From Thermoplasmatota archaeon (lineage in GTDB: Archaea; Thermoplasmatota; Thermoplasmata; GCA-020350865; JAUVCJ01): a DNA stretch of 12,480 nt. The DNA is taken from positions 1 to 12,480 of the forward strand of contig JAUVCJ010000044.1 of NCBI GenBank assembly GCA_030595765.1, read 5' to 3'. Made by a program: the position numbers and the translations under genes. Positions 6,420-11,633 of the stretch are shown here, piece after piece (position 1 is the first letter of the stretch; each line of letters starts with the position of its first letter). The notes under the pieces were generated by a model. That model did not search any database. It was not told the DNA's origin and saw nothing but the letters and a program-made list of their open reading frames with translations.

Positions 6420-7439
6420 ATGGGCGTGAACCTTTCTGCACTGGTGGATTTTACTCCAATTAGCCTCAGCCATCTTTCTGGAAAGATAATAGCCATTGAC
6501 GCTTTCAACACATTGTACCAGTTCCTTTCATCAATAAGGCAGGCTGATGGAACTCCGTTGTCCAACTCATCTGGCAAGATAACCTCCCATGTTTCAGGAT
6601 TGTTCTACAGAAGCGTTAACCTTCTCCAAGAGGGCATTAAACCGGTCTTTGTCTTTGATGGGTTGCCACACCCGCTAAAGACCCTCACCATCCAGAAGAG
6701 AAGGGAGATAAGGAACAGGGCCATGGAGGAATGGGAAAAAGCAGTAAAAGAGGGAGACATGGAGCGTGCCAGGTCAAAAGCTGCCCAGTCATCACGGCTT
6801 ACTCCGGAGATGGTCGAGGAGGCAAAAGTTCTGCTGGAGCTTTTGGGAATACCTCATCTAGACGCTCCCGGGGAGGGTGAAGGACAGGCCAGCGTAATGG
6901 CTGCAGCAGGGGAAGCCTGGGCAGTCGGATCTCAGGATTTTGATTCCTTGCTGTTTGGCGCCCCCAGATTGGTAAGGAACCTGAGCCTAAGTGGAAGGCG
7001 CAAGCTTCCCAGGAGAAACGAGTACGTCAGTGTAACTCCTGAGATACTGGAACTAGAAGTGGTTCTGGAACGATTGGAGCTTACCAGGGAGCAGATGATC
7101 GACATGGCTCTTCTGATCGGTATTGATTTCAATTCAGGCATCAAGGGAATAGGCCCCAAGACTGCGGTTAAGTTGATGCGAAAGCACGGATCTCTGGAAG
7201 CCGTCATGCAGGAGAAAGAGGTCAATATCCCCAAATTTCAGGAGATAAGAGATCTGTTCCTCAAGCCAGTAACGATCCCAGCCAGGAGCCTTGAGTGGGG
7301 CGCGGTCGATGCCAAGGGTTGCATGGATTATCTTCATGAACAGTTTGATTTCGGTACTTCAAGGCTGGAATCCACAATGTCGAAGCTTGCCAAGCTCAAG
7401 AGCTCCAGATCTCAGAAAAGTCTTGACCAGTGGTTTTAG
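6420..7439 (+). CDS. fen: Flap endonuclease FEN-1 (XPG/Rad2 family)
   Basis: Structure-specific 5' nuclease that removes flaps during Okazaki fragment maturation and base excision repair. The 339-residue length is normal for archaeal FEN-1. The N-terminal XPG domain starts MGVNLSAL and has the metal ligands D27 (IDAFN) and D80 (VFDG). The internal domain has E152 and E154 (GEGEGQAS) and D173/D175 (SQDFDSLLFG), and D236 is in GIDFN before the helix-two-turn-helix GIKGIGPKTA. All key acidic residues are present. The C-terminus QKSLDQWF is a PIP box (Q332, L335, W338, F339) for binding the PCNA clamp. The ATG at 6420 agrees with the usual MGV start; GTGGGGG at 6406-6412 could act as a ribosome binding site. 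Confidence 0.95.
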   Translation: MGVNLSALVDFTPISLSHLSGKIIAIDAFNTLYQFLSSIRQADGTPLSNSSGKITSHVSGLFYRSVNLLQEGIKPVFVFDGLPHPLKTLTIQKRREIRNRAMEEWEKAVKEGDMERARSKAAQSSRLTPEMVEEAKVLLELLGIPHLDAPGEGEGQASVMAAAGEAWAVGSQDFDSLLFGAPRLVRNLSLSGRRKLPRRNEYVSVTPEILELEVVLERLELTREQMIDMALLIGIDFNSGIKGIGPKTAVKLMRKHGSLEAVMQEKEVNIPKFQEIRDLFLKPVTIPARSLEWGAVDAKGCMDYLHEQFDFGTSRLESTMSKLAKLKSSRSQKSLDQWF

Positions 7440-7568
7440 GCCATTTGCTTATAATACTGGTAAGACCGAGACTGAAAAACAATAGATCTCAAACATAATT
7501 GTGCCGAGATAGCAGAAAATGGCGTATTTGGCCTTGTGGATGGGTGCTGGCAAAAAAGTGTAGAAAAT

Positions 7569-7628
7569 GCTTAATAGGGTCAATGTGAATCACCAGCCGA
7601 AGAAAGGGGTTTCTTCTTAGAGGTCTAA
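7569..7628 (+). promoter_or_regulatory. Promoter and double-hairpin leader of the small GTPase gene
   Basis: TATA-like GCTTAATAGG at 7569-7578 predicts transcription from about 7598. Two perfect inverted repeats follow back to back: GAAGAAA-GGGG-TTTCTTC at 7599-7616, and TTAGA-GG-TCTAA at 7617-7628. The second contains the GAGGT ribosome binding site of the ATG at 7630. They could be an operator over the start site or RNA hairpins that control ribosome access. Confidence 0.45.
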
Positions 7629-7629
7629 C

Positions 7630-8154
7630 ATGCAGCTAGATATCATTAAGAAGAAAATTTTGTTGCTTGGCGATGCATCTGTAGGCAAGACAAGCCTTAT
7701 TCGAAGATTTGTACTGGATCAGTTCGATGATCGCTATATCACGACCATCGGGGTCAAAGTGACCAAGAAGGAGATGGAGGTGGAGAAGGATGGTGGGGGA
7801 ACCCAGAAGCTTGGCTTGATCATCTGGGACATGGTTGGTCAGAAGGGTTTCAAAGGATTATTGACCTCGAACTTCAAGAACGCAGCAGGTGCCATATTGG
7901 TCTGTGACCTGACCCGGAAGGATACCTTGGAGTCGATAGAGAGCTACTGGCACCCGGCAGTCCTGCGAGAAAGCGGAGAGATACCGACCATCATCATGGC
8001 GAACAAGGTCGACCTTGTTGGCCAGAGAGCATACGGAGAGGATGATGTATCGGTGTTTGCAGACAGCATCAAAGCGCCAAGGCTCCTGACCTCTGCCAAG
8101 ACCGGAGAGAACGTTGAGAAAGGTTTCAGAACGCTTGGAAAGATCGTTGTTTGA
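7630..8154 (+). CDS. Ras-like small GTPase
   Basis: A 174-residue Ras/Rab-like GTP-binding protein. The P-loop is GDASVGKTS (14-22), the switch I threonine lies in TTIG (38-41), G3 is WDMVGQ (66-71), G4 is NKVD (125-128) and G5 is SAK (155-157), so the GTPase core is complete. Compared with the textbook WDTAGQE, switch II here reads WDMVGQK: the catalytic Gln71 is kept but the following Glu is Lys. There is no C-terminal Cys for lipid attachment, so membrane association would need a partner. Small GTPases of this type occur in several archaeal lineages, where their roles are mostly unknown. The ATG at 7630 has GAGGT six bases upstream. Poly-T stretches at 8177-8181 and 8198-8202 could terminate it. 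Confidence 0.88.
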   Translation: MQLDIIKKKILLLGDASVGKTSLIRRFVLDQFDDRYITTIGVKVTKKEMEVEKDGGGTQKLGLIIWDMVGQKGFKGLLTSNFKNAAGAILVCDLTRKDTLESIESYWHPAVLRESGEIPTIIMANKVDLVGQRAYGEDDVSVFADSIKAPRLLTSAKTGENVEKGFRTLGKIVV

Positions 8155-8176
8155 GCTCGAAGCCATGCAGATACCA

Positions 8177-8202
8177 TTTTTACAGTTCCGCATCCAATTT
8201 TT
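8177..8202 (+). terminator. Poly-T termination region after the GTPase gene
   Basis: Two T5 runs (8177-8181, 8198-8202) within 50 nt of the GTPase stop are typical of archaeal intrinsic termination, which needs U-tracts rather than a hairpin. Confidence 0.35.
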
Positions 8203-8221
8203 AGCTCAATATGGAAAGGTG

Positions 8222-8546
8222 AAAAAGCGCTAGGCCGCTGAAGTGGACGCTCAGTTAACATGCAGAGTTATCCCAACACCTTCTCATCCCCGCAACCCTT
8301 CAAGCGTTTTGAGTCCACGGTAGGACTGCTACCTTCCGGTCCTGGCCCGGTCTCCGTGGTAAAGGTAAAGCGCGTCGCCCTCCGGCTACGCCCAAATTAC
8401 CCCCTCTAACCCTGATGGACAGGGAATCATCGTTGGCATCAAGCTCGACATGGAACTGGATACGCCGCCTCCAACTGTCGCCCCCACTAAGGACGGTTTT
8501 GGTGTATAAGGAGACGCCCAATCCCCCGGCCAAGCCTAGCCCGGTT
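8222..8546 (-). ncRNA. ffs: Signal recognition particle 7S RNA
   Basis: RNA scaffold of the SRP that targets membrane and secreted proteins. On the minus strand the 5' end region reads GGGCTAGGCTTGGCCGGGGG, matching the archaeal Alu-domain start, and GCTAGGC (complement of 8534-8540) pairs perfectly with GCCTAGC near the 3' end (8229-8235), closing the molecule. The SRP54-binding helix 8 lies at 8315-8359, with CCACGG/CCGTGG arms and the conserved GGAAGGTAGCAGTCC asymmetric loop and tetraloop. Length of about 320 nt fits archaeal 7S RNAs. A TATA box (8562-8575) is placed for a start near 8545, and a T5 run at 8222-8226 marks the end. Ends are accurate to a few bases only. Confidence 0.9.
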
Positions 8547-8561
8547 GCCAGAGCACTCGCA

Positions 8562-8575
8562 GTATAAATATTTTG
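8562..8575 (-). promoter_or_regulatory. TATA box of the SRP RNA gene
   Basis: The minus strand reads AAAATATTTATACT, centred about 24 nt upstream of the predicted SRP RNA 5' end. A run of eight G (8579-8586 on the plus strand) lies just upstream of it. Confidence 0.6.
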
Positions 8576-8600
8576 GGCGGGGGGGGTAGTGTAGGTGTAT

Positions 8601-8675
8601 CATTCATTATGACCGTTATTACCGCGCGATCATAATGGTAATGATGAAGATGTTCCCCTCATTGGTTCTGGATCT
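8601..8675 (+). pseudogene. Truncated duplicate of the ATPase promoter and first codons
   Basis: 8606-8660 resembles 8915-8965: both have ATTATGACCGTT, then a second inverted copy ending CATAATG or similar, then several Met codons and a short Lys/Phe-Pro stretch. Here the codons read M-V-M-M-K-M-F-P, and in the intact gene M-V-I-M-K-K-L-P. After about eight codons the similarity stops and no long frame follows. I read it as the leftover 5' end of a paralogous ATPase gene. It could alternatively be a duplicated operator only. Confidence 0.45.
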
Positions 8676-8802
8676 TTCCCTTGCCACCACAATATGGACA
8701 CCATACTGACATATCCGTGTCAGGTTTTTGAACCGAGAATGACCGCTGACAACCTGGACAGTCAATGTCTATATTGCAAGCTTCAAGAGGCTTGTCATTC
8801 AT
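8659..8802 (-). CDS. Small zinc-ribbon protein (possible gene remnant)
   Basis: A 47-residue product from the ATG at 8802 contains a single ribbon: CPGC, a 17-residue spacer with FSVQKPDTDMSVW, then CPYC followed by GGKGKIQNQ. The same frame stays open upstream to a stop near 8862, and adds a Pro/Gln-rich stretch (HQPPRQP, QRPQSEQ) but no ATG; TTG at 8841 would give 60 residues. This composition looks like the tail of a larger protein with a Pro-rich linker and a terminal zinc ribbon, so it may be a fragment. The ribosome binding site is weak (AGGTT). It sits between the truncated promoter copy and the intact ATPase promoter. Confidence 0.4.
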   Translation of the reverse strand: MNDKPLEACNIDIDCPGCQRSFSVQKPDTDMSVWCPYCGGKGKIQNQ

Positions 8803-8873
8803 TTTGTCTTTAACCTGTTCGCTTTGTGGTCGTTGGTACAAGGGTTGGCGTGGTGGCTGGTGTCATAATGCTT

Positions 8874-8945
8874 TATGACCGTTATGACCATTCGGTCAGA
8901 AAACATTAAATATAATTATGACCGTTTGGTCATTATGGTCATAAT
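8874..8945 (+). promoter_or_regulatory. ATPase promoter bracketed by TGACC/GGTCA palindromes
   Basis: TATA-like ATTAAATATAATT (8905-8917) is centred 25 nt before the ATG at 8935. Upstream are TATGACC at 8874-8880 and TGACC-ATTC-GGTCA at 8885-8898. Downstream are ATGACC-GTTT-GGTCAT at 8918-8933 and ATTATG-GT-CATAAT at 8932-8945, which covers the start codons. A dimeric repressor on these sites would block TBP/TFB or polymerase on both sides. Confidence 0.65.
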
Positions 8946-10749
8946 GAAGAAGTTGCCCTTCTATGCTGGGGTGGACATTCCCGAAGGAGAGTTGGATGAA
9001 TATTTCTGTGATAGGAATCAGGAATATGCTGAGATTACCGATTATCTGGGTAGTGGGGGGAAAAGATATATTGCTCTAGTTGGGAAGCGGAGAATTGGGA
9101 AGAGTAGTTTGATGGTAAGATGCAAATCAGGCCTCAATGAGGAAGTGCAACGTTCCATTCTTGTGAGGGTTGAGCAGGTCAATCCATTTACCATGAGCCA
9201 GTTCTTCTATCATTTATTGAGGGAGATCGAAGAGGGTTATAGGCACAGCCCTATGGATAAAATAAAAGGTGCAGGAAAGAAGCTAGCTCGATCAATGAAG
9301 CCCAATAGGGTTGGAGCCAACATTGGCGAGATAGTTACCCTCTGGGCCGCGTTTGATGATGAGTTGGGTAATGATAAACCGTTGCAGGAACTTATGAAAA
9401 CTACTTTCAAGACCATTGATGAGATTGGAGAAGAGTTTGGAGCACTTGTTATTATGTTAGATGAGTTTCAGAGACTCTTTGAGTTCGGAACCGATTTTCT
9501 GTGGTCCCTGAGGGGATACATGTCCAACACAGAACACGCTTCTTTCCTGGTTTCATCAAGCCTTGTATCATTTGAGGACGAGATCACGGCCAACGAAAAG
9601 CAACCGTTCTTCAACTTCTTCAATGTGAAAGAAATTACCGAATTGCCAGAGGACGAGGTCAGAAAGTTTGTGGCTGAACGATTTGGGAAATTTGATTTGA
9701 CTATCTCCAATGATGCTATGGATTTCATGGTTCTGCAATCCATGTGTCATCCCTATTACGTACAGCGATTGGGACTTAGATGCTATGAGCTTGTAAAAAC
9801 CCAGAATTTGAAGTCAGTTACCCTGAACGTCATTATCCAGGCATATGATGATATCATCAGCACAGGAATGCCGGGCCATCTAACTTCTGAATTTTACAAG
9901 GTTACAGGGAAGATGAGGGATATAGTGATCATCATGGCAAGAGATGGTCTGGAGCGTCCCAAGGATATTGCTGGAAAACTCAAGATACCCGAAAATAGTA
10001 TTGGTGGATTCTTGAAGAAGATTGAGGATAGACATGGGATAATTAAAAAGACTGAACGAGGGAGATATGTATTCACCGATGCTTTTCTCCAGGAATGGAT
10101 AGTAAGGCATCACACACTGGAGGATACACGCAAGACTAGAATCGCTGTTCGGGACCTCAGACCGTTTAACTCCGAATTGGTTGAGAATTATATCCGAATG
10201 CTTACGGAAAGCAAACTATCCCTGGATAACGAAAATAGATTGATCCAGTCCATCAGAAACGAAGCATACAAGATATACAGCGAAAGGATGGTGGATGAGA
10301 GTCATCTTCCAGTTGTCAACACACTTGTTGATTTCTGCTGCGAGGGCATTGAGGAGCTGGATGAAAAGAAACAAAAGGAATGGCTTGATATTCTGCATCT
10401 GCTATCCAAGGCCGAGAATATACTCGAATTGATTAAGGACAAATATTATGATCTGCTGGTTCGTCTTTATGATGGTGGTTTTCATGAGAGCGAACTGGTC
10501 CAGATCCTTCATGTCTGTGGATATTTTAATGATGGTGCAGGCGAGATATTGAAGGCCATCGAGATTAAGGATGACAAATTATTCAGCACGCTGGTCTGCC
10601 AGTTGGATTTCACTGACCCCAAGCTAATAAAGGATAAATTCAATTTCATCGAAGAACTGCTACAGAAATTGGAGACTCTGGATCCCAAAACGGATAATAG
10701 CCTCATAGAGAAGATAGAACGTTTACGAAACGAGCTAGAGAATGCATGA
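8935..10749 (+). CDS. Archaeal AAA/STAND-like ATPase with winged helix and C-terminal helical domain
   Basis: A 604-residue protein of the archaeal ATPase group (ATPase_2-like). Walker A is GKRRIGKSS (50-58), Walker B is LVIMLDEF (171-178; D176, E177), a sensor-like strand ASFLVSSSLVSFE follows at 202-214, and the lid region includes LPEDEVRKFV and the family signature CHPYYVQ (271-277). A winged helix lies at about 320-388 (KPDIAGKL-type region to YVFTDAFLQEWI). The last 200 residues are predicted helical repeats with no family I recognise. Such ATPases are numerous and variable in archaea and often sit in accessory regions; no target is known. I use the ATG at 8935 (or 8944), which fits a leaderless mRNA; the longer frame from 8875 would run through the operators. 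Codons look more A/T-rich than in neighbouring core genes. Confidence 0.82.
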   Translation: MVIMKKLPFYAGVDIPEGELDEYFCDRNQEYAEITDYLGSGGKRYIALVGKRRIGKSSLMVRCKSGLNEEVQRSILVRVEQVNPFTMSQFFYHLLREIEEGYRHSPMDKIKGAGKKLARSMKPNRVGANIGEIVTLWAAFDDELGNDKPLQELMKTTFKTIDEIGEEFGALVIMLDEFQRLFEFGTDFLWSLRGYMSNTEHASFLVSSSLVSFEDEITANEKQPFFNFFNVKEITELPEDEVRKFVAERFGKFDLTISNDAMDFMVLQSMCHPYYVQRLGLRCYELVKTQNLKSVTLNVIIQAYDDIISTGMPGHLTSEFYKVTGKMRDIVIIMARDGLERPKDIAGKLKIPENSIGGFLKKIEDRHGIIKKTERGRYVFTDAFLQEWIVRHHTLEDTRKTRIAVRDLRPFNSELVENYIRMLTESKLSLDNENRLIQSIRNEAYKIYSERMVDESHLPVVNTLVDFCCEGIEELDEKKQKEWLDILHLLSKAENILELIKDKYYDLLVRLYDGGFHESELVQILHVCGYFNDGAGEILKAIEIKDDKLFSTLVCQLDFTDPKLIKDKFNFIEELLQKLETLDPKTDNSLIEKIERLRNELENA

Positions 10750-10770
10750 TTTTTCATTGTGTTTTTTTCT
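10749..10770 (+). terminator. Poly-T terminator of the ATPase gene
   Basis: A T5 run directly at the stop (10750-10754) and a T7 run at 10762-10768 follow the ATPase gene, as is usual for archaeal U-tract termination. Confidence 0.5.
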
Positions 10771-10848
10771 TAAAACCCCTATTCTCCTCCATAATAGTCT
10801 CTATTCCCGCTTTGGTAAAGCCATCCCTTAATGCTATGGAGTTATGGA

Positions 10849-11286
10849 ATGGGCCTAACCCGAACAACATTCGGAAAGATTGTATTGAGAATGTTGTAAG
10901 GGTGGGCAAATCACGCTGAACCGATTGTATCAATAGTGATTGGCCTAACCGGAGTGAAAAACGGAAAGACAGTACTGAGTTTTTCACGATGAAAGGTTCC
11001 ATTCAATGCGCACAGTTCACATAGGTTGGCCTAACCGGAGTGAAGTTCGCAAATACTGTATGGAGAACTTCACGATGGAGGGCCCATTGCGTTGAACCAA
11101 TAGCAAAAAAGCAATGGGCCTAACCCGAGTGAAATTTGGAGATACTGTATTGAAAATTTCATGAGGAAAGGCGGATTGAGCACTGGGCACAGTTCGTATA
11201 ATGGGCCTAACCGGAGTGAAATTTGGAGATACTGCATTGAAAATTTCACGATGGAGGGCCCATTGTGAACCCATTGGAAAAAACAA
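10849..11286 (-). repeat. tRNA-linked array of five covarying hairpin units
   Basis: GGCCTAACC starts units at 10852, 10942, 11028, 11117 and 11204, then recurs at 11289 as the tRNA-Val 3' end. Each unit has a 9-bp stem with an exact 16-nt loop: 10864-10872/10889-10897, 10954-10962/10979-10987, 11040-11048/11065-11073, 11129-11137/11154-11162 and 11216-11224/11241-11249. Stem sequences differ (ACAACATTC, GTGAAAAAC, GTGAAGTTC, GTGAAATTT twice) yet pair, with one G-U. Loops follow GGARAYACTGTATTGA loosely. In the best units outer arms AATGGGCC/GGCCCATT enclose the stem. Units 1, 3 and 5 are 176 bp apart and share one linker type; units 2 and 4 share another (GCACAGTTC). On the minus strand the array lies directly downstream of the tRNA. 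Function unknown. Confidence 0.85.
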
Positions 11287-11390
11287 TGGGCCTAACCAGA
11301 TTCGAACTGGTGATCTTCGCCGTGTGAAGGCGACGTCATTTTTGGCCCGTGGGACAAATCCTCACGAATAACCAACTAGACCATAGGCCC
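11287..11390 (-). tRNA. tRNA-Val(CAC) with a 30-nt D-loop intron
   Basis: The acceptor stem GGGCCTA pairs with TAGGCCC, with discriminator A at 11287 and CCA not encoded. The anticodon arm CGCCTTCACACGGCG gives anticodon CAC (Val). The T arm is ACCAG-TTCGAAT-CTGGT. Exon 1 is 11370-11390 and exon 2 is 11287-11339. Removing 11340-11369 restores GTTGGTTATGACGTCGCC, a normal archaeal tRNA-Val D-arm, with a mature length of 74 nt. On the minus strand, TTGG (exon) pairs CCAA (intron 3' end) as the central 4-bp helix, with 3-nt bulges TTA and AAA, and TTCGTG pairs CACGGG inside the intron: a bulge-helix-bulge cut between the second and third bulge bases. The D-stem does not stack directly on the motif. 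Confidence 0.92.
11340..11369 (-). other. Non-canonical tRNA intron between positions 20a and 21
   Basis: Thirty nucleotides, flanked by bulge-helix-bulge elements. The intron hairpin is TTCGTG, an unpaired A, GG, loop ATTTGT, CC, then CACGGG. Both splice sites fall in A/T bulges, and the join gives the expected GGTT-ATGAC sequence. Confidence 0.85.
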
Positions 11391-11413
11391 ATTTTGGTGC
11401 GATTGGTTCAATA

Positions 11414-11455
11414 GGCCTTATGTCACAAAAACAAGATTTTTGCTCCTCATAGGCC
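11414..11455. repeat. Hairpin on the 5' side of tRNA-Val carrying a copy of the tRNA 5' end
   Basis: Outer arms GGCCTTATG (11414-11422) and CATAGGCC (11448-11455) pair with one bulged base. Inner arms are CAAAAA (11426-11431) and TTTTTG (11437-11442). On the minus strand the element starts GGGCCTATG, identical to the first nine bases of the tRNA 66 bp downstream. It may be part of the same repeat family or lie in the tRNA promoter; the rest of 11391-11633 shows no gene, only a TGAATGG/CCATTCA inverted repeat (11468-11474/11489-11495). Confidence 0.5.
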
Positions 11456-11600
11456 CACTATGCGACTTGAATGGCTACATAAATGCGCCCATTCAGGGAA
11501 TCCCTCAATTATCCATAGAGTTCATAACTCTTTCGTTGCAGAGAATGGCCTGGTAAGTGCTAGTCTGGATGTTTTTCCTTATGGCTGTGTCTTAACAACA

Positions 11601-11607
11601 ATTAAAA
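11601..11607 (+). promoter_or_regulatory. TATA-like element of the aRF1 gene
   Basis: ATTAAAA is centred about 29 nt upstream of the ATG at 11634, giving a predicted leader of only a few bases, although GGGGGTGAG (11622-11630) also resembles a ribosome binding site. Confidence 0.35.
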
Positions 11608-11633
11608 GCCCGAATCAATGTGGGGGTGAGGCC

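Noticed and set aside
8300..8533. Minus-strand 77-codon open frame
   Set aside because: It lies wholly inside the SRP RNA, whose helix 8 and terminal stem are clear, so the frame is incidental.
8875..8934. Upstream ATG at 8875 as the ATPase start
   Set aside because: The extra 20 codons consist of the operator palindromes and TATA box; the ATG at 8935 sits 25 nt from that TATA box and matches the start in the decayed copy.
10754..11002. Minus-strand frame containing RDGFTKAGIETIMEEN near 10775-10835
   Set aside because: The peptide looks somewhat protein-like, but the frame is mostly array repeat, has no recognisable family and no good start; at best a fossil.
11017..11286. Minus-strand frame giving a repetitive peptide across the hairpin array
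   Set aside because: Unit lengths of 85-90 bp are not a fixed multiple of three, and base changes preserve hairpin pairing rather than codons.
10849..11290. att site duplication from an integrated element at the tRNA 3' end
   Set aside because: The tRNA-end copies are only about 9-12 bp, occur five times at 85-90 bp spacing, and no integrase is present; a tandem array explains them better.
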